Source of the DNA: Bacteroidota bacterium
GTDB taxonomy: Bacteria > Bacteroidota > Bacteroidia > Bacteroidales > JAGONC01
Length of the DNA stretch: 47,605 nucleotides
Assembly: GCA_022711405.1 (NCBI GenBank)
Contig: JAKLFC010000023.1
Coordinates: 1 to 47,605, forward strand
Direction of reading: 5' to 3'
The position numbers were made by a program, and so were the translations under genes. Below are positions 26,803 through 36,205 of this stretch, piece after piece. Positions within the stretch are counted from its first letter, which is position 1; each line of letters starts with the position of its first letter. The notes beneath the pieces were generated by a model that was not told the DNA's origin, did no database searches, and worked only from the letters and a program-made list of their open reading frames with translations.

Positions 26803-27507
26803 TTATTTCAATTTCTTCAACCAATTTTCATATTCATTTTGTACCAGCTCCCGGGTATTGGCTGATCCATGGGATGGCATAAACCAATTGCATTTCGTTT
26901 CCAGCAACTTACCCCAGCTTTGTATCATCTGCCTGACATCCAGCGCGAAAGGAGGAAAGATGGATTCCTTAAATACCCCGAACATCGCATCGCCAACCAG
27001 CGCAATTTCATCATCCACGATTACGCTCACCGAACCCGGGCTATGTCCGGGCGTGTGCAGGAGAAACAGATGTAAACCATCCTCCTTCAGATCCATCCCC
27101 GAATCAACCAGAATATCATACGGACATGGCATGTACGTGATATGAGGATTCATTCCTTTCATGAGACTTATCAACTGCCGTGTGAACCGGTTGGTCCCAT
27201 TGATCAGGATATTCTTACCCGTAGCCAGATATCCGGCTTCCTCTTGATGTACGATGATCCGGGCCCCATACATTTCTTTAATGCGGGATGCATTGGAGGC
27301 ATGATCAAAATGGGTGTGTGTCAGGATCAAATAATCCACCTGATGGATCCCCAGATTTTTCAACCGCATCTCCAGGAAATTCCACAATTGTCTGACACTG
27401 GTATCAACCAGGATATTCACTGTTCCGTTTGTTATAAGAAAAACATTGCTTCTGCCAGAAAGGAGACGGAGGATCTGAACACCATTTTTTGTCAGCCACG
27501 TTTTCAT
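26803..27507 (-). CDS. Metallo-beta-lactamase-fold hydrolase
   Basis: A 234-residue MBL-fold protein with all main metal motifs: H64-T-H66-F-D68-H69, a following histidine in LLHTPGHSPGSVSV, the bridging aspartate in LVGDAMFG, and the last histidine in MPSHGS. Size and motif spacing fit glyoxalase II or lactonase-like hydrolases; the substrate is not clear. No signal peptide, so it is probably cytoplasmic. It is divergent from the large PPC gene at 27630. Confidence 0.92.
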   Translation of the reverse strand: MKTWLTKNGVQILRLLSGRSNVFLITNGTVNILVDTSVRQLWNFLEMRLKNLGIHQVDYLILTHTHFDHASNASRIKEMYGARIIVHQEEAGYLATGKNILINGTNRFTRQLISLMKGMNPHITYMPCPYDILVDSGMDLKEDGLHLFLLHTPGHSPGSVSVIVDDEIALVGDAMFGVFKESIFPPFALDVRQMIQSWGKLLETKCNWFMPSHGSANTRELVQNEYENWLKKLK

Positions 27508-27629
27508 GGTATAAAGTTACAAAAGTTATCCCATTTTCTCCACCAGTTCTTGCAATAGCTCATTTTAAAAATTATATTTACGGCTCGTATTTCATTAAAA
27601 ATATTATCGAAACCAATAAACGTATTGCT

Positions 27630-30600
27630 ATGAGGACACGTTTACGCCACACAATCTTTTTTGGATTCACGGTTATAATGTTAATTTTTATCACAAATCT
27701 ATCGGCCATTTCCCAGGAAACCGAACCGAACGACACGTTCGACCAGGCCAACTATTTCACGATCAACAGCACACTGACAGCCGCCATCGGAGAATGGGGT
27801 GACCAGGACTGGTTCAAAGTAACCACACCGGAGGAAGGCACATTGAAATTCATCTCCCATGGTATCCAGATCAACTACTATTACATGTACATGGTGGATG
27901 TGGATGGGGTGAGCACACTGGATAATGTCAGCGTTTATCCTCTCGGTGACACGGATTCGGTGTACCAGATCAACCTGCAGGCAGGGACGTATTACCTGCA
28001 CATTGCACCCTATTCACAGGAAGTGGGTACCTACTCGCTGACGAACATTTTCGTGCCCGCCCTGCTGCCCAATGATCCGGAACCGAACAATACCTCCCAG
28101 CAGGCTACAGAGCTGGATCCCAATTCATCCGTGACGGGAAGGCTGAATTACGTGTATGACGGGGTGTACGATAATCATGACTGGTATAAAGTGACCATGC
28201 CTGCAAGAGGGGGACTGGTCATCACCACCTGGTCGACCGACAACTGGTACTATTATATCCGGATCTATGACGTGGACGCAGTGACACTGATCGCTCACGG
28301 CAGTACAGTTGACTTTGATACATGTATGCTACTGGGGGCAGGCCTTCAGGCCGGAGCAACCTATTTTGTAGATATCTGGCCATATGCGACCTACTGCGGA
28401 TCCTATTATCTGGAATCCAGCTTTATGCCTGCGCCAATTCCTGGTTTCACCACAAGCCAGAACCTGATGAACGTTCTATGTACCAATACAAGCCAGAACG
28501 CCACCTCCTATCAGTGGAACTTTGGTGATGGATCTACCTCCACCCAGGTCAATCCTTCCCACACCTATGCTGCTCCCGGAGTTTACGAAATAACCCTGAC
28601 TGCCTACAATCATTTTGGTAATGATAAAATGACAAGCTACGCCGAATTCGATGGGATACAGAAAATAGACGGGACGCATGGCGGCAATAATGGAAAGGCC
28701 ACCATCACGATCTTTGCCGGAGGATTGGATACACAGAGCGTTCCTTATCTTCGGAAAGGTACTGCTGAAATCCAGGGAGAACTGATCCTGTTTCCGGAAT
28801 ACGGTCAGATCCAGGCATCCTTCAACCTGGACGGAGCAGAACTTGGTTTATACGATATGGTCGTTAAAAATCCAGTAAAACCTGAGATGTTTCTCGCACA
28901 GGCCTATACGGTGGAGCAGGGGAGGGAGGCCGAGGTCTGGGTGGAGGTGAACGGAAGGAGCAAAGGCCTGATCAACCGCTGGTGCACCTGGAGCGTGGAT
29001 ATAGGAAACCGGGGCAATACCGATGCTTTCTACCGGATCCTGTGGCTGGCGGTCCCTGACTCGGTAAGGTTCACTAACCTGAACTTCGACCTGAGTCTAT
29101 TTGATGACCCTGAATCGGAGGAATACCTGGCGGAATGCCCGCCGTATTGGGAACTGGACACCCTGGGGACAAAGCCTTTTAAGGGCAGGCTTTATGGTAT
29201 CATGCTGAATAAGATCCCTGCAGATTCAAAATTCAACATCGAGCTTCAGATAAAAACGATCGTGGATTTCGAGATCGTCGCCTTTACCACAACCCCCTGG
29301 TTCACCGAGGATGATTATTCACGCACGATGTCCTACAACGAATGCGTTGCCTGGGCCGTGGCCGTGATCATCCGCGACAAGCTTGTGGAACAGCTGACAG
29401 ACCTGATTCCGGGCTCCGACTGCATTTACAACAGCATTAAATCGCTCTCCGAGATCACCCTGGCCTATTATTCCGATAAACTGACCGTCCCTTCGGGGTG
29501 CTGGGCCATCACTCAACTGACATGGAAGTGCCTGAAGGATCTCGGACACATCCTGCCCTGGTGGGAGGCCTACGAAGTTGCCTGGACAATAACCGATCTG
29601 GTGATGGATATCATTGAAGCGTACAATATGGACTCGGATTGCCAGGATTATAAAAAGAAGGAAGTCAAGAAGAAGGTGGTGAAGGCGGTCAATTCATATG
29701 ATCCCAATGAGATCGAGGGACCCCAGGGATTCACAGATCAGCACCATATCCGTGACAGAGAGGCGCCGTATACGGTTTACTTTGAAAATAAGAATACTGC
29801 CACCTCAAATGCCATCGAAGTAATCATTTCAAATAACCTTAGCGCTCAGAAATACGATCTGGTATCCTTCCGGTTCGACAGGGTCATGATTGCAGGCACT
29901 TCCTATGATGTATTGATGGATGGCGACGGGTTCGCCAGGGACATTGACCTGCGCCCACGGCTGAATACCATCGTAAGGGTGACCGGTTCCTTCAACAGGG
30001 ATACCGGAGCTGCCAGCTGGCATTTTATGAGCCTGGATCCCTCCACCATGGCGATCACCGAAGATCCTGAAGCCGGATTTCTGCCTCCCAACGTGGATCA
30101 ACCCGAAGGGGAGGGCGCCGTTGCCTATACTGTAAACCTGAAATCCTCCCTGGTACACAGTGATCAGATCGCCGCCAAAGCAACTATCGTTTTTGATTTC
30201 AATGATCCTATCGTAACGAACACGTTCGTCAATGTGATCGACCTTGAACCACCCGCAGGGAGCGTGTACGATATCCAGCCCGCAGGCGATAACGGACTAT
30301 ATGAGATCTTCTGGCAGGCTACCGATGCAGGAGCCGGTGTAAATTATTTCAATATTTACCGGTCCGTGGGATCGGGAGAATTCACCCTATGGCGGAACAA
30401 TATGGAAGCGCTGTCGGATACCATGACAGCCATTCCGGGCATCAGCTACAAATTCTTCAGTCAGGCAATGGATAACCTGGGCAATGAGGAGCCTTATAAG
30501 GGATATGCTGAAAAGGTCCTCGGAATCAGGAATGGGGAAACATCCGGGGTGACTTTTGAGATCCTGCCCAATCCCGCTTCAGCCGATGCCATCATCCGAT

Positions 30601-30806
30601 GCCGTTTCTTTAAATCCCTGGAACTGAGGATAAATATCGTCAACGACAATGGCCAGATGGTGTATCAGTCAGAACCGTGGCAGGGAAGACAGGGCCAGCA
30701 GGATCTCAGGATCAATGTATCCGGGTGGGCACCAGGGATCTATACGGTAATCCTGAAGACAGATGACGGGATCTCGACAGAGAAACTTATCATTACCAGG
30801 GATTAA
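27630..30806 (+). CDS. Large secreted PPC/PKD protein with T9SS sorting domain (two PPC copies)
   Basis: A 1058-residue secreted protein. After a signal peptide (about 1-30, ending SAISQE) come two PPC-type beta-sandwich domains (ETEPNDTFDQANYF and EPNNTSQQATELD), a PKD domain (about 270-340, WNFGDGSTSTQVNPSHTY), an unassigned beta region, a cysteine-bearing helical region (about 570-690), a block beginning SYDPNEIEGPQGF and ending TNTFVNVIDLEPP as in other large Bacteroidota surface proteins, a FnIII-like domain and a T9SS sorting domain from ILPNP. The start at 27630 (MRTRLRHTIFF) is chosen because upstream codons overlap the divergent MBL gene and do not encode a signal peptide. It is paralogous to the next gene. 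Confidence 0.88.
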   Translation: MRTRLRHTIFFGFTVIMLIFITNLSAISQETEPNDTFDQANYFTINSTLTAAIGEWGDQDWFKVTTPEEGTLKFISHGIQINYYYMYMVDVDGVSTLDNVSVYPLGDTDSVYQINLQAGTYYLHIAPYSQEVGTYSLTNIFVPALLPNDPEPNNTSQQATELDPNSSVTGRLNYVYDGVYDNHDWYKVTMPARGGLVITTWSTDNWYYYIRIYDVDAVTLIAHGSTVDFDTCMLLGAGLQAGATYFVDIWPYATYCGSYYLESSFMPAPIPGFTTSQNLMNVLCTNTSQNATSYQWNFGDGSTSTQVNPSHTYAAPGVYEITLTAYNHFGNDKMTSYAEFDGIQKIDGTHGGNNGKATITIFAGGLDTQSVPYLRKGTAEIQGELILFPEYGQIQASFNLDGAELGLYDMVVKNPVKPEMFLAQAYTVEQGREAEVWVEVNGRSKGLINRWCTWSVDIGNRGNTDAFYRILWLAVPDSVRFTNLNFDLSLFDDPESEEYLAECPPYWELDTLGTKPFKGRLYGIMLNKIPADSKFNIELQIKTIVDFEIVAFTTTPWFTEDDYSRTMSYNECVAWAVAVIIRDKLVEQLTDLIPGSDCIYNSIKSLSEITLAYYSDKLTVPSGCWAITQLTWKCLKDLGHILPWWEAYEVAWTITDLVMDIIEAYNMDSDCQDYKKKEVKKKVVKAVNSYDPNEIEGPQGFTDQHHIRDREAPYTVYFENKNTATSNAIEVIISNNLSAQKYDLVSFRFDRVMIAGTSYDVLMDGDGFARDIDLRPRLNTIVRVTGSFNRDTGAASWHFMSLDPSTMAITEDPEAGFLPPNVDQPEGEGAVAYTVNLKSSLVHSDQIAAKATIVFDFNDPIVTNTFVNVIDLEPPAGSVYDIQPAGDNGLYEIFWQATDAGAGVNYFNIYRSVGSGEFTLWRNNMEALSDTMTAIPGISYKFFSQAMDNLGNEEPYKGYAEKVLGIRNGETSGVTFEILPNPASADAIIRCRFFKSLELRINIVNDNGQMVYQSEPWQGRQGQQDLRINVSGWAPGIYTVILKTDDGISTEKLIITRD

Positions 30807-30923
30807 CGGAGTTCATGGATGGCTTATTCGAAGTCTAAGCGATGGTTTTTTTATATAATTTTCACTATAATTCTACAAGGATATTTCTGGTATTTGACTA
30901 ATCACCTCCTAAATTACTGATTT

Positions 30924-33900
30924 ATGAAAGCTTCCGGATTTATGCGCATGGCCAGCAGAGTACTTTTTACGGTCGTTTTATTCGGATATGGTATTTCTGC
31001 CTTTTCCCAGGAAACCGAACCGAACAATACGGTGGACCAGGCCAACTATTTCACACTCAACGGCACACTCACTGCTGCCATCGGAGTAGCCGGTGACCAG
31101 GACTGGTTTAAGGTTACCATACCTGAAGAGGGTACTTTGAAATTTGTATCCCATGGCATTACTAATAATGATTATTACATCAACCTAATTGATGTGGACG
31201 GAGTCACAAACATTTACTGGGTCAATGTTTATCCTGTTGGGGAAACGGACTCGGTATTTCAGACTAATTTTCAAGCGGGAACGTATTACCTGCAGGTGAC
31301 ACCCTATGGCAGCAACACGGGTACCTACTCGGTGACCAATATATTTATCCCGGCCCTTCTTCCCAATGACCAGGAACCCAACGATACCTATCTGCAGTCC
31401 CTGACCTTTGACCTGAACACTACTGCAACCGGCAGGATCGGTTATGTGTACGATGGTGCATACGATACTTTTGATTGGTTTAAAATCACAATACCTGAAG
31501 AGGGTACGCTCAATGTAAAGTCACATTCGCCTGATATCGGAGATTATTATCTGGAGCTGTTTGATGTGGATGGAGTGACATCCATTTATTGGGTTGAGGT
31601 GTATCCGTCAAGCGAAACTGATTCGGTTTTCCGTACAAATCTTATGGCAGGAACGTATTATGTGAGTCTCAAACCCTATTGGAGTGCAAACCATGGATCT
31701 TATTATCTTACGAATACGTTCACCCCGGCTCTTCTTGCCAATGATAAGGAACCCAATGACACCTATGAACAGGCGCAGGTGTTTACTTTGAATAGTACCA
31801 CAACGGGTCGAATAGGTTATGTATATGATAACAACTATGATACATTTGACTGGTTCAAAATCACCATACCTGAAGAAGGTACACTCAAGGTGAAATCAAA
31901 TTCTCCGGATATCGGAGATTACTGGATGACTCTGTTGGATGTGGATGGAGAAAGAGTGCTGTGGGAAACAGAAGTATATCCATTAAATGAAATTGATTCA
32001 GTGTACCGTACAAACCTTCAGGCAGGAACCTATTATGTAAGGCTGAAACCCTATTGGAGTGCGAATCATGGATCCTATTACATTATAAATACATTCACTC
32101 CGGCCCTTCTCCAGAATGATCAGGAACCCGATGACACGGTTCAGCAGGCATTGGAATTTGATCTTAACAGCTCGACAACAGGGCGGATTGGTTATGTATA
32201 TGATAACGTCTACGATGAGGCGGACTGGTTTAAAATCACCATCCCTGACGACGGTGCTCTGGAGGTTAAATCCCATTCACCGGACATCGGAGACTATTAC
32301 CTGGAGTTATTTGATGTGGATGGCGAAAGATCGCTGATGTGGACGGATGTGTACCCGCTGAATGAAATGGATTCAGTTTTTCGTATGAACCTTATGGCAG
32401 GAACCTATTATGTCAGGCTGAAACCTTACTGGAGTGCGAATCATGGATCCTATTACCTTGTCAATACTTTTATTCCGGCTCTTCTCGCCAATGACCAGGA
32501 ACCTAATGATACCTACCAGCAGGCAAAGTCACTGGCCATGAACAGTGCCACCACGGGCCGGATAAACTATGCATATGATAATGTCTACGACACCAGGGAC
32601 TGGTACAAGGTGGTCATGCCGGGGAACGGGGGATTGAAGATAACTTCAAATTCTATTGATAATTGGGACTATTATATTAATCTGGTGGACCAGAGCGGAG
32701 TGACCCAGATCGCCAGTGGAAATGCCTATCAGTATGTTCCCTGTGAAGTCTTTGGCTGGAGTTTGCAGGGTGGCGAAACCTATTATATCAATGTCTCTTC
32801 CTATTATTCGTATTATGGTTCCTATAACCTGGCCGTCGAGTATCAGCCGGCACCGGTTCCTTCTTTCACAACCTATCAGAACCTGATGAATGTTCTATTT
32901 ACCAATACCAGCCAGTACGGCACAACTTACAGCTGGGATTTTGGTGACGGTGCGACGTCAACCCAGGTCAATCCTTCGCATACCTACGCTTTACCGGGGG
33001 GGTACTATATAACCCTGACCGCAACCAATCCCAATGGCAGCAATGAATATGAGGGATATGTGGAATTCCGGGGCATTCAGAAAGTGGAAGGGAAACATGG
33101 AGGGAATAACGGGAAAGCAACGATCACGGTCTTTGCCGGAGGATTAGACGATCAATGCATTCCTGTTTTAAGGAAAGGATCCCAGGAAATCCAGGGTACG
33201 CAGGTCGCTTTCCCGAAAAAAGGACAGATACAGGGATTATTTGATCTGTCAGGTGCGGAAACCGGTGTCTGGGATGTGGTCGTAAAACAGGGTACTTCTG
33301 AAATGATGCTGGCTGGGGCCTACACCATTGAACAAGGGAAAGCGCCTGAGGTCTATGTGGCGGTGAACGGGCGCAACCGGGCTCTGATCAACCGCTGGTC
33401 GACCTGGACCGTTGAAATCGGGAACCGTGGAAATACGGATGCGTATTATCAGATTCTGTGGATTGCAGTCCCTGATTCGGTTCAGTTCAAGAATGTGGTG
33501 TTTGACCTGAGCCTGTATGAGGATCCTGAAGCAGAAGAATACCTGGCGCAGTGTCCTCCATACTGGGAACTGGATACACTCGGTACAGCGCCTTTCAAGG
33601 GACGGCTTTATGGTATTCCATTCGACCGGATTCCTGCTGATTCAAAATATTCCATTCAGCTCAGGATCAAAGCTGTCCAGAATTTTCAGCTTGTTGCATT
33701 TGCCGCAACGCCATGGTTCACCGAAGATGATTACACCAGGACCATGTCCTATAATGAATGCGTGGCATGGGCCATGGCAAAGTTCATCGCTGATAAGCTG
33801 GTGGAGCAGCTGACGCCGCTGGTTCCGGGAGCAGATTGCGTCTATGCAGGAATCAAATCACTTCATTCGGTCACATCAAAATACATGGATGGCAAACTTT

Positions 33901-35222
33901 CGGTTACTTCCATGACATGGGATATTGCTCAGGTGATGTGGAAATGTCTGAAAGATCTCGGATCGCAGATACCCTGGGTCAAGGCCATGCAGATATCCAA
34001 GGTCATGATCGATATTACGGTTGATATCATTAACTGCTACAATGCTGACAAAGAATGCGAACAGTATAAAATGAAGACGCCCAATCAGATCAATGTATCA
34101 GCCGTCACATCGCTGGATCCCAATGAAATTGCCGGCCCCGGGGGATTTACTGATAACCACTACATACGGGATAATGAAACATCGTACACGGTATTCTTTG
34201 AAAACGTGAGCAGCGCCACCTCCAATGCCGTGGAAGTATTTATCTATGATACGCTTAGCAACAAGAAATATGACCTTGAATCTTTCCGGTTCATGAAAGT
34301 CTGGATTGCAGGTTCAATGTATGATGTCCTGATGGATGGCGACGGATTTGCTTTGGATGTTGACCTGCGTCCCAGGCTTAATACCATCGCACGGGTGAGC
34401 GGGACGATTGACAGGACCAACGGGGCAGCCTACTGGCATTTCATGAGCCTGGATCCTTTGAAGATGGATATCACGGAGGATCCGGAGGCCGGATTCCTGC
34501 CGCCCAATGTCGATAAACCCGAAGGGGAAGGGGCTGTTTCCTACAGCGTGAATCTCAAATCGTCCGTGATCCATAATGACCAGGTTGCTGCCAGGGCGAA
34601 AATCGTGTTCGATTTCAATGCTCCCATTGAAACCAATACTTTTGTTAATGTCATCGACCGTCAGCCGCCATCCAGCAGCGTATATGATATTCAACCAGTC
34701 AATGAGCAGGGACTTTATGAGATCTTCTGGCAGGGGAACGATAACGGGGCCGGTGTCAATCATTACAACATTTACCGGGCTGAGGGTTGGGGTGACTATG
34801 TGTTGTGGCGCAATAACATGCCGGCCCTGTCAGATACCATGACTGCCATTGCGGGAACAAGCTATAAATTTTTCTGCCAGGCGGTGGATAATCTCGGCAA
34901 TGAGGAACCCTACAAAGGATTCCCGGAAAAAGTACTGGGTATAAAAGACGGAGGAACATCCGGTGTTTCATTTAAAATAATCCCAAATCCTGCCTATTCC
35001 AACGCAATCATTCGCTTCCAGATACTCAGACCGGTTGAATTGCAAATAGAGATATTGAGCAACAACGGGCAGGTCGTCTACCGGTCAGAAAAAATGAAAC
35101 ATGATCCGGGAAAACAGGATCACCGGGTGAATATTTCAGGATTTGCACCTGGAGTGTACATGGTCGTGATTAAAACAGAGGAAGGCGTCTCAGCTGAAAA
35201 ACTGGTCATCGGCAAGGAGTAG
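30924..35222 (+). CDS. Giant secreted PPC/PKD protein with T9SS sorting domain (five PPC copies)
   Basis: A 1432-residue paralogue of the preceding gene, 117 bases downstream in the same direction. A signal peptide ends near SAFSQE; five PPC-type domains follow (about 28-640), then PKD (about 650-725, WDFGDGATSTQVNPSHTY), the beta region, the cysteine-bearing helical region (about 940-1055), the DPNEIAGPGGF block, a FnIII-like domain and a T9SS sorting domain from IIPNP. The three inner PPC copies repeat with an exact 375-base period (31351-32475), whereas the neighbour has none of them. The function is probably surface attachment or as a binding scaffold; PPC domains usually accompany secreted proteases, but no protease domain is present here. 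Confidence 0.9.
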   Translation: MKASGFMRMASRVLFTVVLFGYGISAFSQETEPNNTVDQANYFTLNGTLTAAIGVAGDQDWFKVTIPEEGTLKFVSHGITNNDYYINLIDVDGVTNIYWVNVYPVGETDSVFQTNFQAGTYYLQVTPYGSNTGTYSVTNIFIPALLPNDQEPNDTYLQSLTFDLNTTATGRIGYVYDGAYDTFDWFKITIPEEGTLNVKSHSPDIGDYYLELFDVDGVTSIYWVEVYPSSETDSVFRTNLMAGTYYVSLKPYWSANHGSYYLTNTFTPALLANDKEPNDTYEQAQVFTLNSTTTGRIGYVYDNNYDTFDWFKITIPEEGTLKVKSNSPDIGDYWMTLLDVDGERVLWETEVYPLNEIDSVYRTNLQAGTYYVRLKPYWSANHGSYYIINTFTPALLQNDQEPDDTVQQALEFDLNSSTTGRIGYVYDNVYDEADWFKITIPDDGALEVKSHSPDIGDYYLELFDVDGERSLMWTDVYPLNEMDSVFRMNLMAGTYYVRLKPYWSANHGSYYLVNTFIPALLANDQEPNDTYQQAKSLAMNSATTGRINYAYDNVYDTRDWYKVVMPGNGGLKITSNSIDNWDYYINLVDQSGVTQIASGNAYQYVPCEVFGWSLQGGETYYINVSSYYSYYGSYNLAVEYQPAPVPSFTTYQNLMNVLFTNTSQYGTTYSWDFGDGATSTQVNPSHTYALPGGYYITLTATNPNGSNEYEGYVEFRGIQKVEGKHGGNNGKATITVFAGGLDDQCIPVLRKGSQEIQGTQVAFPKKGQIQGLFDLSGAETGVWDVVVKQGTSEMMLAGAYTIEQGKAPEVYVAVNGRNRALINRWSTWTVEIGNRGNTDAYYQILWIAVPDSVQFKNVVFDLSLYEDPEAEEYLAQCPPYWELDTLGTAPFKGRLYGIPFDRIPADSKYSIQLRIKAVQNFQLVAFAATPWFTEDDYTRTMSYNECVAWAMAKFIADKLVEQLTPLVPGADCVYAGIKSLHSVTSKYMDGKLSVTSMTWDIAQVMWKCLKDLGSQIPWVKAMQISKVMIDITVDIINCYNADKECEQYKMKTPNQINVSAVTSLDPNEIAGPGGFTDNHYIRDNETSYTVFFENVSSATSNAVEVFIYDTLSNKKYDLESFRFMKVWIAGSMYDVLMDGDGFALDVDLRPRLNTIARVSGTIDRTNGAAYWHFMSLDPLKMDITEDPEAGFLPPNVDKPEGEGAVSYSVNLKSSVIHNDQVAARAKIVFDFNAPIETNTFVNVIDRQPPSSSVYDIQPVNEQGLYEIFWQGNDNGAGVNHYNIYRAEGWGDYVLWRNNMPALSDTMTAIAGTSYKFFCQAVDNLGNEEPYKGFPEKVLGIKDGGTSGVSFKIIPNPAYSNAIIRFQILRPVELQIEILSNNGQVVYRSEKMKHDPGKQDHRVNISGFAPGVYMVVIKTEEGVSAEKLVIGKE
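31351..32475 (+). repeat. Three tandem 375-bp PPC-encoding units
   Basis: The PALLxNDxEPNDT codon block recurs at 31351, 31726, 32101 and 32476, each exactly 375 bases (125 codons) after the last. Units share long DNA stretches such as GGCTGAAACCCTATTGGAGTG, which points to in-frame tandem duplication in the recent past. Confidence 0.9.
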
Positions 35223-35261
35223 GAAATCATTCACCTGGTGTCTTCCTGACCCGCCGGCTGT

Positions 35262-36182
35262 TCAGAAAATACTTGAATCCCTGTCAATGCCGGCGTCTGC
35301 CAAAGATAATGGATCCTCCACCGGTTCAAGATGAGTAAAGACCGTTGTCGGTGTATCAGGAAAAAGTTCCCGGATGCCATGCTCCACGCTTTCAGCCAGA
35401 TCGTGCCCCTGCTGAATATTCCATGCACCCGGCACCAGCAGGTGGAGCGATATAAATTTCCTGCTGCCTGACTGCCTTGTCATCAGCGAATGATATTCAA
35501 CATGTTGCTCCCTGTACGTATCCAGGAGCTGCTCTATCCGGGTCTTTTCATTTTCCGGTATCGCAGCGTCAAGAAGTCCCTGTCCTGATCTCCTCATCAG
35601 CTGATAGCCCGTCCAGACGATATTGAGCGCGACACCGATAGCGACGATCGCATCCAGGATCAGCCAGTCTGTCAGTTTCACCAGGGCTACTCCAACCAGA
35701 ACACCAACGGAAGTGATCACATCCGTCATCAGGTGCTTGCCATCCGCCTCCAGGGTGATGGATTGATGCTTTTTCCCGTTCCTGATCAATACAAGGGCAA
35801 CGGCAAGATTTATCACTGAAGCCCCGACTGCAACCAGGAGTCCGGTTCCGACATTTTCGAGAGGCTGGGGATGCAGTAACCGTGGTACAGCCGACCAGAT
35901 AATGCTGATGGCTGCCACCACGATCAATCCTCCTTCAATGGCACTGGAAAAATATTCGGCTTTTTCGTGGCCAAAGGCATGCTTTACATCCGCCGGCTTT
36001 TCTGCCAGAGTGATCATGATCAATGCGATGAGTGCTGCGACAAGGTTTACGCATGACTCCAGCGCGTCCGACAATATACCGACGGAACCGGTAAGAAAGT
36101 ATGCCGCCAGTTTAAATGCAATCGTCGCTACAGCAGCAGCAATGGAGAGGTAGACAAATTTCCTGAGAGAGGATCCTGCCAT
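35262..36182 (-). CDS. Cation diffusion facilitator (CDF) family transporter
   Basis: A 306-residue CDF exporter, likely for zinc, iron or another divalent metal by proton antiport. There are six membrane helices within residues 10-210; metal-site residues lie in SDALESCVNL (second helix) and KHLMTDVITS (fifth helix, H and D). A cytoplasmic C-terminal domain of about 90 residues has the usual HISLHLLVPG-like strand. It starts 23 bases after the ABC exporter gene and is surely co-transcribed with it. It converges on the large PPC gene with only 39 bases between stops. Confidence 0.92.
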   Translation of the reverse strand: MAGSSLRKFVYLSIAAAVATIAFKLAAYFLTGSVGILSDALESCVNLVAALIALIMITLAEKPADVKHAFGHEKAEYFSSAIEGGLIVVAAISIIWSAVPRLLHPQPLENVGTGLLVAVGASVINLAVALVLIRNGKKHQSITLEADGKHLMTDVITSVGVLVGVALVKLTDWLILDAIVAIGVALNIVWTGYQLMRRSGQGLLDAAIPENEKTRIEQLLDTYREQHVEYHSLMTRQSGSRKFISLHLLVPGAWNIQQGHDLAESVEHGIRELFPDTPTTVFTHLEPVEDPLSLADAGIDRDSSIF

Positions 36183-36205
36183 AGTATGATAATTTAGATT
36201 TTCAT

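Noticed and set aside
27489..27629. Upstream extension of the first PPC gene
   Set aside because: It overlaps the divergent MBL gene and would bury the clear signal peptide that starts at 27630.
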